Position numbers and translations under genes: made by a program. This document shows positions 35,243-43,566 of a DNA stretch of 64,000 bases, in pieces; position 1 is the first letter of the stretch, and each line of letters starts with the position of its first letter. The stretch spans positions 3,664,265 to 3,728,264 of the forward strand of contig NZ_KB911581.1 of assembly GCF_000383595.1 (NCBI RefSeq). The letters run 5' to 3'. This DNA is from Streptomyces bottropensis ATCC 25435 (GTDB taxonomy: Bacteria; Actinomycetota; Actinomycetes; Streptomycetales; Streptomycetaceae). The notes below the pieces were generated by a model. That model made no database searches, was not told the DNA's origin, and saw only the letters and a list, made by a program, of their open reading frames with translations.

Positions 35243-36259
35243 ATGCACGGAGCAGTCATTCACGCCCCCGGCGATGTGCGCTTCGAGACCCTGGACGACC
35301 CGAAGATCCTCCGGCCGACCGATGCCGTCATCCGCACGGCCGCCACCTGTGTGTGCGGTTCGGACCTGTGGCCCTATCGCGGCGCGGAACCGATCGGCGA
35401 CCCGCACCCGATGGGGCACGAGTACGTCGGCATCGTCGAGGAGGTCGGCAGTGAGGTCACCAACGTCAGGCCGGGTCAGTTCGTGGTCGGCTCCTTCGCC
35501 ACCTCCGACAATACCTGCGTGAACTGCCAGGGCGGCTGGCAGTCCTCCTGTCTGAACCGCGAGTTCATGAGCACCTGCCAGGCCGACTACGTGCGCATCC
35601 CCAACGCCCACGGCACCCTCGTCGCCACCGACGAGCACCCGGACGCCGAACTGGTACCGAGCCTGCTCGCCGTCTCGGACGTGATGGGCACCGGCTGGTA
35701 CGCGGCTCTCGCCGCCGAGGTGAAGCCCGGCTCGACGGCCGTCGTGGTCGGCGACGGAGCGGTCGGCCTGTGCGGTGTCATCGCCGCGAAGGAACTCGGC
35801 GCCGAGCGGATCATCGCCATGTCCCGGCACGAGTCCCGGCAGAAGCTCGCCCTGGAGTTCGGCGCGACCGACATCATCAGCGGACGCGGCGACGAAGGCA
35901 TCGCCCGCGTCAAGGATCTCACCGGCGGCATCGGCGCCGACTCCGTGCTGGAGTGCGTCGGAACGGCCGAGTCCATGCGGCAGGCCCTGCACTCCACCCG
36001 CCCCGGCGGCAACGTCGGCTTCGTCGGCGTCCCGCATGAGGTGGCGATCGACGGCCAGGAACTGTTCTTCTCCCAGGTCGGCCTGCGCGGTGGTCCCGCG
36101 CCCGTGCGCCGTTTCCTGCCCGACCTGATCGACCGCGTCCTGACCGGCCGCATCAACCCGGGCAAGGTCTTCGACCTCACCCTGCCCCTGGACCAGGTCG
36201 CCGAAGGCTACAAGGCCATGGACGAACGCCGCGCCATCAAGACCCTGCTCAAGCCCTGA
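35243..36259 (+). CDS. Zinc-dependent medium-chain alcohol dehydrogenase
   Basis: Predicted NAD(P)-dependent oxidoreductase, 338 residues. Catalytic zinc site: Cys in VCGSDLWPYRG (about 38-48), PMGHEYVGIVEEVGSEV, then Asp/Cys further on. The structural-zinc loop reads DNTCVNCQGGWQSSC, with three Cys and Asp in the place of the first. Rossmann motif is VVVGDGAVGLCGVIAA (about 173-188). ATG follows GAAGGAAG. It heads a series with the SDR, lipoprotein and MFS genes, divergent from the XRE regulator. Substrate unknown. Confidence 0.88.
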   Translation: MHGAVIHAPGDVRFETLDDPKILRPTDAVIRTAATCVCGSDLWPYRGAEPIGDPHPMGHEYVGIVEEVGSEVTNVRPGQFVVGSFATSDNTCVNCQGGWQSSCLNREFMSTCQADYVRIPNAHGTLVATDEHPDAELVPSLLAVSDVMGTGWYAALAAEVKPGSTAVVVGDGAVGLCGVIAAKELGAERIIAMSRHESRQKLALEFGATDIISGRGDEGIARVKDLTGGIGADSVLECVGTAESMRQALHSTRPGGNVGFVGVPHEVAIDGQELFFSQVGLRGGPAPVRRFLPDLIDRVLTGRINPGKVFDLTLPLDQVAEGYKAMDERRAIKTLLKP

Positions 36260-36344
36260 GCGCGGACGCGTCCACACCCGGGGCCGCACCGCCGTAGTAC
36301 GTCCCCAGGACCGGCAACCACCCCCGCTCGCACAAGGACTGACC

Positions 36345-37010
36345 ATGACGACCTTCGCCCTCATCGGTGCCGGACCCGGTCTCGGGCTTGCCACCGCCCG
36401 CCGCTTCGGAGCCGCCGGCCACTCCGTCGCCCTCATCGCCCGCGACGCGGAGAAGCTGGACGGTCTGACGGCAGCCCTCGTCCGTGACGATGTCCAGGCG
36501 CGCGGCTACACGGCCGACGTCCTCGACAACGAGTCCCTGACCGCGGCCCTGCACACAGCCGCGGCCGAGCTGGGCACCGTCGAGATCCTCCAGTACAGCC
36601 CCGTGCCCCGCGCCGACTTCATGAAGCCGGTCCTCGACACCAGCGCCGACGACCTGGACGCGCCGTTCGCCTTCTCCGTCAAGGGGCCGGTCACCGCGGT
36701 GAACGCCGTCCTGCCCGGCATGCGCGAACTCGGCCGCGGCACCGTCCTGTTCGTCAACGGCTCCAGCGCCGTACGCCCCAACGCGAACGTCGCCGGCACC
36801 TCGATCGCCTTCGCCGCCGAGAGCGCCTACGCCCGCATGCTGCACGACACACTCGCGGAGGAGAACATCTACGCCGCCCAGTTGATCATCCCGGGCGCCA
36901 TCCGGCCCGACGCCGAGCACAGCAGCCCCCACGTGCTGGCCGAGCGCCTGTACGACATCCATGCCAAGCGGGACGGCTTCCGCCACTACGCCGAGCCCCT
37001 GCCCGACTGA
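36345..37010 (+). CDS. Atypical short-chain dehydrogenase/reductase-like protein
   Basis: A 221-residue Rossmann protein starting MTTFALIGAGPGLGLATARR, with an NADP-type glycine motif GxGPGLG. A helix-strand pattern like SDRs follows, with VLFVNGSSAVRP (candidate catalytic Ser) and IIPGAIRP. Where classical SDRs have YxxxK, the aligned segment is SIAFAAESAYARML: Phe replaces Tyr and Ser replaces Lys. Either catalysis differs or the protein is a nucleotide-binding partner. It follows the alcohol dehydrogenase by 85 bp. Confidence 0.8.
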   Translation: MTTFALIGAGPGLGLATARRFGAAGHSVALIARDAEKLDGLTAALVRDDVQARGYTADVLDNESLTAALHTAAAELGTVEILQYSPVPRADFMKPVLDTSADDLDAPFAFSVKGPVTAVNAVLPGMRELGRGTVLFVNGSSAVRPNANVAGTSIAFAAESAYARMLHDTLAEENIYAAQLIIPGAIRPDAEHSSPHVLAERLYDIHAKRDGFRHYAEPLPD

Positions 37011-37025
37011 CGTCCGGACCACACC

Positions 37026-37556
37026 ATGAACTCGGCCACCCTCCGTGCCCTCGCCCGCGCCGCCATGGCCACCGCTGTCCTGTCGGCCGCGGCGGCCTGC
37101 GGCGACACCTCGCCGGCCTCCCCGCCCAAGACATCCTCCGCATCCTCCGCCCGGCAGCAGACACCGACGGCCGAGGCACGCACCACACCGTCCGACAGGA
37201 ACACCGCCATGGACATCCGGGTCACCCTCGACGGCCGCCCCGTCGACGCCGCCTTGAACGACAGTCCGGCTGCCAGTGACTTCGCCGGCCTCCTCCCCCT
37301 CGAACTGGATCTGGAGGACTTTCACCAGACGGAGCGGATCGCCGACCTGCCGCGCAAGCTGACCACCTCGGGTGCTCCCGAGCCGCGCGCGCCGAAGGCC
37401 GGCGACCTGACCTACTACGCGCCCTGGGGCAACCTGGCACTCTTCTACCGCGACGGCGACTCCGCCAACGCCGACCTGCTCATCCTCGGCCACATCGACG
37501 CCGACGCCGACCGGCTTGCCGCAGCCGACCGGATCACCATCGAAGCCGCGCCCTGA
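37026..37556 (+). CDS. Lipoprotein-like cyclophilin-fold protein
   Basis: A 176-residue protein with a signal-like N-terminus (RALARAAMATAVLSAAAACG) ending in a weak lipobox AAAC. A Ser/Thr/Pro linker follows, then a C-terminal domain of about 115 residues starting MDIRVTLDGRPVDAALNDSP. The segment GDLTYYAPWGNLALFYRDGD is typical of the cyclophilin-like (Cyclophil_like2) family. Such proteins recur beside oxidoreductases; their activity is not established. It begins 15 bp after the SDR gene, so it is co-transcribed. Confidence 0.78.
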   Translation: MNSATLRALARAAMATAVLSAAAACGDTSPASPPKTSSASSARQQTPTAEARTTPSDRNTAMDIRVTLDGRPVDAALNDSPAASDFAGLLPLELDLEDFHQTERIADLPRKLTTSGAPEPRAPKAGDLTYYAPWGNLALFYRDGDSANADLLILGHIDADADRLAAADRITIEAAP

Positions 37557-37619
37557 CCCGCCGCGACGGCCTCAGCCGCCACCATGATCCCGTCTTTCAC
37601 GCAAGGAGAGAGCACACGT

Positions 37620-38876
37620 ATGCCTTCCGCGTCCGGGACCGCTCCCGGCAAGCTTCCGTTCGTCGTCTGGGTGCTCGCCGCCGGTACGTTCCTGATGGGG
37701 ACCACCGAGTTCGTCGTCGCCGGGCTGCTGCCGGAGCTGGCCGGTGACCTCGGTGTCAGCGTCTCCCGCGCCGGCCTGCTGATCACCGCGTTCGCCATCG
37801 GCATGATCGTCGGCGCGCCGACCATGGCCATGGCGACCCTGCGCCTGCCACAGCGCCGTACGCTGATCCTGGCCCTGTCCGTGTTCTGCGCCGGACACCT
37901 GATCGCCGCCTTGAGCACGTCCTTCACGATCGTCCTCGCCGCCCGTGTCGTCACGGCCCTGGCCACCGGAGCGTTCTGGTCCGTCGGCTTCGTCGTCGCC
38001 ACCACCGCCGCAGGCCCGCGCAACGCCACCCGTGCCACGGGCGTCATGATCGGCGGGCTGACCCTCGCCAACGTCGTCGGCGTGCCGATCGGCTCCTTCG
38101 CCGGCCAGTTCACCGGCTGGCGCGGCCCCTTCTGGGCCCTGGCCATGCTGGCCGGGCTGGCCGCCGTGTCCATCGGCCGCTTCATCCCGGCGCAGGAGCA
38201 GCGCGTCGAGGTGTCCCTCCGTGCCGAGGTCCGGGTGCTGCGGCAGGGCCGGCTGTGGCTGGCGCTCGGCGCCGCGATGCTGATCATGGGCGGTGTGCTG
38301 GCGACGTACACCTATGTCACCCCGCTGCTGACCGACCGCGCCGGCATCTCCGCGGGCGCCGTCCCGCTTGTCCTGATCGCTTTCGGCGTCGGCGCGCTGG
38401 GCGGCACCACCATCGGAGGCCGCCTGGGCGACCGCCACCCGATGGCCACCACCGTCACCGCCGCCGCGGCCACCGCGCTGGTTCTGTTCCTGATGATCCC
38501 GCTGTCCGCCAACCCGGTGACGGCCACCCTTCTGGTCTTCCTGATGGGCCTGACCGGCTTCACGGTCAATCCGGTGGTCACTGCCCTCGCCATGCGCTTC
38601 GCGGGCGACGCTCCCACCCTCACCTCGGCGCTGACCACCTCCGCCTTCAACGTCGGCGTCGCCGCCGGATCGGCGATCGCCGGTGCGGCCCTGGACTCCT
38701 CCCTCGGCCTGACCGGCCCGCCCCTGGTCGGCACCGTCATCGCCGCCCTCACGCTGCTGCCCTTGATCGCCCTCACCGTCCACGGCTCGTCCGGCAAGGG
38801 CCGGGTCGTGGCCCGGAGCAGCGCGCCCACGCAGACGCAACGCGACGAACCCGCACGGGTGCCGTCGCAGCACTGA
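37620..38876 (+). CDS. MFS transporter, DHA1/AraJ-like
   Basis: A 418-residue integral membrane protein with about 12 predicted helices. Helix 1 reads VVWVLAAGTFLMGTTEFVVA with the DHA1-type MGTTEF. The loop 2-3 region has a basic LPQRRT, and the long central loop carries QEQRVEVSLRAEVRVLRQGR. This pattern fits AraJ/chloramphenicol-resistance-like exporters. ATG at 37620 follows AAGGAGAG. Last gene of the dehydrogenase-SDR-lipoprotein series; likely exports the substrate or product. Substrate unknown. Confidence 0.85.
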   Translation: MPSASGTAPGKLPFVVWVLAAGTFLMGTTEFVVAGLLPELAGDLGVSVSRAGLLITAFAIGMIVGAPTMAMATLRLPQRRTLILALSVFCAGHLIAALSTSFTIVLAARVVTALATGAFWSVGFVVATTAAGPRNATRATGVMIGGLTLANVVGVPIGSFAGQFTGWRGPFWALAMLAGLAAVSIGRFIPAQEQRVEVSLRAEVRVLRQGRLWLALGAAMLIMGGVLATYTYVTPLLTDRAGISAGAVPLVLIAFGVGALGGTTIGGRLGDRHPMATTVTAAAATALVLFLMIPLSANPVTATLLVFLMGLTGFTVNPVVTALAMRFAGDAPTLTSALTTSAFNVGVAAGSAIAGAALDSSLGLTGPPLVGTVIAALTLLPLIALTVHGSSGKGRVVARSSAPTQTQRDEPARVPSQH

Positions 38877-38936
38877 CTCAAGGCTGGATCCGCGTACTGC
38901 CGACCGGAACCGGCAGACGTACCAGCGAACAAGGCT

Positions 38937-39065
38937 GACCAACTTGGTGACGCCGCCGGCGTGGACGTGGCCCTCGTCGCTCGCCCGTGTCGCGCGGTAC
39001 CAGGCGCCGTCGCCGCCCCGGTAGGAGCGGATGTGGAGGTCATCGCCGTCCCCCCCAGGCTTCAT
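38937..39065 (-). pseudogene. DUF2255-like C-terminal remnant
   Basis: The minus strand reads DDLHIRSYRGGDGAWYRATR then ASDEGHVHAGGVTKLV, closely resembling the middle/C-terminal block of small DUF2255 proteins. The N-terminal half and the end are missing: upstream lies moaA, and the frame runs on into antisense of the MFS gene. There is no plausible intact gene here, so it is a fossil between convergent transcription units. The exact limits are uncertain. Confidence 0.55.
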
Positions 39066-39076
39066 GAAAGCCCAGC

Positions 39077-40066
39077 TCAGCCGCCGATGGCCGACATGGG
39101 CCTGTCCGGCTGGACGAAGGACGGGTCGTCCAGGCCCGCGCCCGCCTTCTTGCCCCACATGGCCTCGCGCCAGATGCGGGCGATCTCCTCGTCCGGAGCG
39201 TCGGAGCGCAGGGCGGCGCGGAGGTCGGTCTCCTCGCGGGCGAAGAGGCAGGAGCGGACCTGGCCGTCGGCGGTGAGGCGGGTGCGGTCGCAGGCGGCGC
39301 AGAAGGGGCGGGTGACGGAGGCGACGACGCCGACGCGATGCGGGCCGCCGTCCACCAGCCAGCGCTCGGCGGGGGCCGAGCCGCGTTCGTCGCCGCCCTC
39401 GGGGGTGAGATCGAAGCGGGTGCGCAGGGAGGTGAGGATGTCGCCCGCGGTGACCATGCCGTCGCGTTTCCAGCCGTGCTGGGCGTCCAGGGGCATCTGT
39501 TCGATGAACCGCAGTTCGTAGTCGTGCTCGACCGCCCAGGCCAGGAGGGCGGGGGCTTCGTCCTCGTTGGATCCGGGCATCAGGACCGCGTTGACCTTCA
39601 CCGGTGTCAGGCCCGCCTCCCGGGCCGCTTCCAGGCCCGCGAGGACGTCCTTGTGGCGGTCGCGGCGGGTGAGGGTCTTGAAGACGTCGGGGCGCAGGGT
39701 GTCCAGGGAGACGTTGACCCGGTCCAGGCCCGCCGCCCTCAGGGCGGCCGCCGTGCGGCCCAGACCGATGCCGTTCGTCGTCAGGGACATCTGGGGACGC
39801 GGGGCCAGGGTCGCGACCCGCTCCACGATGCCGACCAGGCCCGGGCGCAGGAGCGGCTCGCCGCCCGTGAAGCGGACCTCCTCGATACCGAGGGAGGTGA
39901 CCGCGATGTCGATCAGGCGGACGATCTCGTCGTCGTCGAGCAGGTCCGGCTTGGCCAGCCACCGCAGGCCCTCCTCGGGCATGCAGTACGTGCACCGCAG
40001 GTTGCACCGGTCGGTCAAGGAGACGCGCAGGTCGGTGGCCCGTCGGCCGAAGGTGTCGATCAGCAT
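39077..40066 (-). CDS. moaA: GTP 3',8-cyclase (molybdenum cofactor step 1)
   Basis: Radical-SAM enzyme converting GTP to 3',8-cyclo-GTP for molybdopterin synthesis. The 329-residue protein has the N-terminal 4Fe-4S motif DRCNLRCTYCMPEEG (about 19-33), the GGE motif EVRFTGGEPLLRP, a C-terminal second cluster CAACDRTRLTADGQVRSC, and the conserved C-terminal Gly-Gly. It overlaps the XdhC-like gene by 7 bp and ends the molybdo-oxidase operon. No other moa/moe genes are in the window. Confidence 0.95.
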   Translation of the reverse strand: MLIDTFGRRATDLRVSLTDRCNLRCTYCMPEEGLRWLAKPDLLDDDEIVRLIDIAVTSLGIEEVRFTGGEPLLRPGLVGIVERVATLAPRPQMSLTTNGIGLGRTAAALRAAGLDRVNVSLDTLRPDVFKTLTRRDRHKDVLAGLEAAREAGLTPVKVNAVLMPGSNEDEAPALLAWAVEHDYELRFIEQMPLDAQHGWKRDGMVTAGDILTSLRTRFDLTPEGGDERGSAPAERWLVDGGPHRVGVVASVTRPFCAACDRTRLTADGQVRSCLFAREETDLRAALRSDAPDEEIARIWREAMWGKKAGAGLDDPSFVQPDRPMSAIGG

Positions 40067-41220
40067 GTTCCCGTGAGCGTTCCTTCCCGGTGCGGCGCTG
40101 TCTTCGGCACCGCCCCGGAAACGCGGTGGATCGGACCGTGGCCCAGGCCCAGAGGCAAGCCACTCGCGCGGCCGGCGTGAGCGATGATCTCGGCGGTGAT
40201 GGAGATGGCCGTCTCCTCGGGGGTGCGGGCACCGAGGTCGAGGCCGATCGGGGACCGCAGCCGGGCCAACTGCTCCGGTGTGACGCCGACTTCGCGCAGA
40301 CGGAGGAGGCGCTCGTCGTGGGTGCGCCGGGAGCCCATCGCGCCGATGTAGCCGACGGGCAGGTCGAGTGCCACGTGCAGGAGGGGGATGTCGAACTTGG
40401 CGTCATGGGTGAGCACACAGATGGCGGTACGCGCGTCCACGGCCGTCTGCGCCAGGTAGCGGTGGGGCCAGTCGACGACCACCTCGTCGGCGTGCGGGAA
40501 GCGCGCCTGGGTGGCGAAGACGGGGCGGGCGTCGCACACGGTGACGTGATAACCCAGGAACCGGCCCGCTTGGGCGAGGGCGGCGGCGAAGTCGATGGCG
40601 CCGAAGATCAGCATGCGGGGGCGGGTGGCGGCCACGTGGACCAGGACGGTGAGCCGTTCGGGGCAGGTGTCGGCGTCTCCGCCGAGAGAGACGAGTCCGC
40701 TGCGTCCGCTGCGGAGTTGGGCGGCGGCCCGGTCTCCCACGATCCGGCCGACCGGCTCGTCGCCGAGCACGCCGTCGCCGGTCCAGCTGTCGCCGTGGAC
40801 GCTCAACGTGGCGCCGATGAAGGAGCCGTCCACGACCTGGGCGACGGCTGCGGGCCGGCCCTCGACCGCCTCGGTGAGCGCCGCGCCGAGATGCGGCCGG
40901 GAGGCCGGGTCGATGCGCTGGATGAGCACGTCGAGCACGCCGCCGCAGGTCAGGCCCACGGCGAAGGCGTCGTCGTCGGAATAGCCGAACCGGGCACGCC
41001 GTGGAGCGTCTTGCTCCTGGAGCACCTGTTGGCACAGTTCGTAGACCGCACCCTCGACGCAGCCGCCGGAGATGCTGCCGACGGCGTTGCCGTCCTCGTC
41101 GACCGCGACCGACGTACCGACGGGCAGGGGTGCGCTGCCGGTGACGTCGACGACGGTGGCCAGGGCGAAGGGGCGTTCCTCGCGGCACCAACGGCGCAGT
41201 GTGTCCGCGATGTTCAGCAT
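40060..41220 (-). CDS. XdhC/PaoD-like molybdenum cofactor insertion chaperone
   Basis: Binds, and in relatives protects and sulfurates, the molybdenum cofactor for insertion into xanthine dehydrogenase-family enzymes. The 386-residue protein has the N-terminal XdhC_CoxI domain (GSAPLPVGTSVAVDEDGNAV, GSISGGCVEGAVYE) and the C-terminal Rossmann XdhC_C domain (MLIFGAIDFAAALAQAGRFL, IGAMGSRRTHDERL, GLDLGARTPEETAISI). ATG at 41220 has GGAG upstream. Directly after the large subunit gene and coupled to moaA. Confidence 0.9.
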   Translation of the reverse strand: MLNIADTLRRWCREERPFALATVVDVTGSAPLPVGTSVAVDEDGNAVGSISGGCVEGAVYELCQQVLQEQDAPRRARFGYSDDDAFAVGLTCGGVLDVLIQRIDPASRPHLGAALTEAVEGRPAAVAQVVDGSFIGATLSVHGDSWTGDGVLGDEPVGRIVGDRAAAQLRSGRSGLVSLGGDADTCPERLTVLVHVAATRPRMLIFGAIDFAAALAQAGRFLGYHVTVCDARPVFATQARFPHADEVVVDWPHRYLAQTAVDARTAICVLTHDAKFDIPLLHVALDLPVGYIGAMGSRRTHDERLLRLREVGVTPEQLARLRSPIGLDLGARTPEETAISITAEIIAHAGRASGLPLGLGHGPIHRVSGAVPKTAPHREGTLTGTC

Positions 41221-41373
41221 GGGGGCTCCAGAGCGGACGATCGCTGTCGCAGAAGCAGAAGGTGAGCGGGCCGCCACCGCGCCACGGGGGCGCATGCGCG
41301 GCGGCGGCCCGGGGAAGGTCCGGCGGCCGTACGGGGAGTTCGGCTGCCGGACCCGTCCAGGGAGGCGGTGGTG

Positions 41374-43566
41374 TCAGAGCAACGCCTCGGCTGTGATGGG
41401 CAGTTGGCGGATCCGGCGGCCGGTGGCGTTGTAAACCGCGTTGCCGATCGCCGCCGCCACACCGACCTGGACGACCTCGCCGAGTCCCTTGACGCCCAGC
41501 AGGTTGCCGGCGTTGTCCTCGCCGTCGAGGTAGATCGCCTTCAGGTCGGGGACGTCGGCGTTGACGGGGACGAGGTAGTCGGCGAGGTTGGCGTTGACGG
41601 TCCGGCCGTCGCGGTGGTCGGTGACCGTGTGCTCCAACAGTGCCTGGCCGATGCCGCCTACCATGCCGCCGAGTGCCTGGCTGTCGGCGAGCTTGGGGCT
41701 GATGATCCGGCCCGCGTCGTACACGCCGAGCATCTTGCGCACTCGCACCAGCCCCAGGTCCGCGTCGACCGAGACCTCGGCGAAGGTCGCGCTGTAGGCG
41801 AAGTAGGCGGACCGGTCGCTGCCCGGCCCGTCGTAGGAGCCGTTCGCCTCCAGGTGGGAGCGGTCGTGGCGGGCCAGCAGGCTCTTGTACGTCTCCCCGC
41901 GCGCCGTGTTGTTCCGGTCGTGCAGCCGGCCGCCCCGTACGACGACGTCGTCCGCGCTCACCCCGTACAGCGGCGACTCCCGGTCCTCCACGGCCAGCTC
42001 GATCGCCTGCCGGCGCACCTTGTTGCAGGCGTCGACCACGGCCGAGCCGACACTGGCCATGGTCGACGAACCGCCGTGCGGCGAGGTGAACGGATACTCC
42101 GAGTCCCCCAGCCGGAACGTGACCGTGCGCATCGTCAGCCCCAGGGCGTCGGCCGCGACCTGGGTCTGGGAGGTGTACGTACCCGGCCCCATGTCGGTGG
42201 TGGCCGCCTCCACGACCGCCGTGCCGTCGGCATCCAGCCGCGCCCTGGCCTGTCCCGGATACCGCCCGCAGTCGTAGGCCCCGGCGGCCATGCCCAGGCC
42301 GATCAGCAGGTTCCCCTCCCGGGTGGAGCGCGGCTCGGGGTTGCGGCGGTCCCAGCCGAACTCGCGGGCGCCGACCGTATAGCACTCGCTCAGCCGGCGG
42401 GTGGAGAACGGCTCGTCGGTCGACTCGTCCTCGGCCGGTTCGTTGCGCCGGCGCAACTCGATCGGATCGATGCCGAGCTCGGTGGCGAGCTCGTCCATGG
42501 CCGACTCGATCACGAACGACGCGGGGGCGAAGCCGGGCCCGCGCATCCAGATCGGCGTGTTCACGTCCAGCGGCACCTGCCGGTACGCCTGGCGGACGTT
42601 GGGCATGCTGTACATCATCCGGCCCGCGCCCAGGACGGCCTCGGAGAACGTCTCGAACGACGAGGTCTCGTGGTCGATGTCGTGGATGGCGGCGTTCAGC
42701 CGGCCGCGCCGGTCGCTGCCGAGGCGCAGCCGGTACTGGTAGGCCGGCCGGAATCCGGTGCCGAAGTACATCTGCTTGCGCGACAGCACCAGTTTCACCG
42801 GGCGCCGGGTCACGCGGGCGGCCAGCGCGGCGACGATCGTGTGCGGCCAGCAGCGCAGCCCGCTGCCGAAGCCACCGCCGACGAACGGGTTGATGACCCG
42901 CACCGCGTCCGCCGGGAGGTCGAAGACCGCCGCGATCTCGTCGTGCGTGCCCATCACCCACTGGGTCTTGTCCCAGACCGTGAGCTTGTTGCCGTCCCAA
43001 CGGGCGACGGTGGCGTGCGGCTCCATCGGGTTGTGGTGGTTGCGCGCCAGTTCGTACTTCAGGTCCAGCCGTACGGCCGAGGAGCGCAGCCCCGCTTCCG
43101 CGTCCCCGCGCGCATAGGGCGTCGGCTCGCCGGGTTCGGCCTTGGTGATGTCGGTCGACGGCTTTTCTGCGTCGTAGCGGACCTTGACCAGGCTCGCCCC
43201 GTGCCGCGCGGCTTCCAGGGTGGTGGCCACGACGACGGCGACCGGCTGGCCGTGGAAGAGGACCCGGTCGTCCTGGAAGACCCGAAGCCTGCGCCCGGCC
43301 GGGTTGTTGGAGCCGGCGTTGTCGCGGTACGGGAGCTTCGGCGCGTTGCCGTGGTGGATCACCCGCAGCACACCGGCGTGTTTACCGGCGGCGCGCGTGT
43401 CGATGGATCCGATCCGGCCGCGGCCGATGCTCGCGTCGACGATGACAGCGTGCACGACTCCGTCGATGTCGTGCTCGGCGGCGTACTCCGCCTTGCCGGT
43501 GACCTTCAGCCGACCGTCCACCCGGGACAGCGGCGCACCTACGGCTGCCTGCGGCTGGGGGCTCAT
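41374..43566 (-). CDS. Molybdopterin-binding subunit of aldehyde oxidase (PaoC/YagR-like)
   Basis: The large catalytic subunit of a three-chain xanthine oxidase-family enzyme, 730 residues. Aldehyde oxidase a/b hammerhead domain (about 10-130: GRLKVTGKAEYAAEHDIDGV) and Mo-binding domains with INPFVGGGFGSGLRCWPHTI, IWMRGPGFAPASFVIESAMD, and the catalytic Glu in LLGVKGLGEVVQ near the C-terminus. It is shorter than three-domain eukaryotic xanthine dehydrogenases because FAD and Fe-S parts are separate chains. No own signal peptide, so export would rely on the Tat-tagged small subunit. ATGA overlap with the FAD subunit. Confidence 0.92.
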   Translation of the reverse strand: MSPQPQAAVGAPLSRVDGRLKVTGKAEYAAEHDIDGVVHAVIVDASIGRGRIGSIDTRAAGKHAGVLRVIHHGNAPKLPYRDNAGSNNPAGRRLRVFQDDRVLFHGQPVAVVVATTLEAARHGASLVKVRYDAEKPSTDITKAEPGEPTPYARGDAEAGLRSSAVRLDLKYELARNHHNPMEPHATVARWDGNKLTVWDKTQWVMGTHDEIAAVFDLPADAVRVINPFVGGGFGSGLRCWPHTIVAALAARVTRRPVKLVLSRKQMYFGTGFRPAYQYRLRLGSDRRGRLNAAIHDIDHETSSFETFSEAVLGAGRMMYSMPNVRQAYRQVPLDVNTPIWMRGPGFAPASFVIESAMDELATELGIDPIELRRRNEPAEDESTDEPFSTRRLSECYTVGAREFGWDRRNPEPRSTREGNLLIGLGMAAGAYDCGRYPGQARARLDADGTAVVEAATTDMGPGTYTSQTQVAADALGLTMRTVTFRLGDSEYPFTSPHGGSSTMASVGSAVVDACNKVRRQAIELAVEDRESPLYGVSADDVVVRGGRLHDRNNTARGETYKSLLARHDRSHLEANGSYDGPGSDRSAYFAYSATFAEVSVDADLGLVRVRKMLGVYDAGRIISPKLADSQALGGMVGGIGQALLEHTVTDHRDGRTVNANLADYLVPVNADVPDLKAIYLDGEDNAGNLLGVKGLGEVVQVGVAAAIGNAVYNATGRRIRQLPITAEALL

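Noticed and set aside
38877..39076. Molybdenum cofactor riboswitch near moaA
   Set aside because: This lies downstream of moaA, not in its leader, and contains only the DUF2255-like relic; the leader of the operon (45193-45410) also showed no Moco-aptamer-like core.
37572..40418. 948-codon minus-strand frame across the MFS and moaA genes
   Set aside because: It is a shadow frame. Only the 43-residue DUF2255-like piece inside it (38937-39065) looks like real former protein; the rest is antisense or out of frame with moaA.
40403..43000. 865-codon minus-strand frame through the xdhC and Mo-subunit genes
   Set aside because: Out of frame with both genes and rich in Arg/Pro/Gly, as expected for a +1 frame in high-GC coding DNA.
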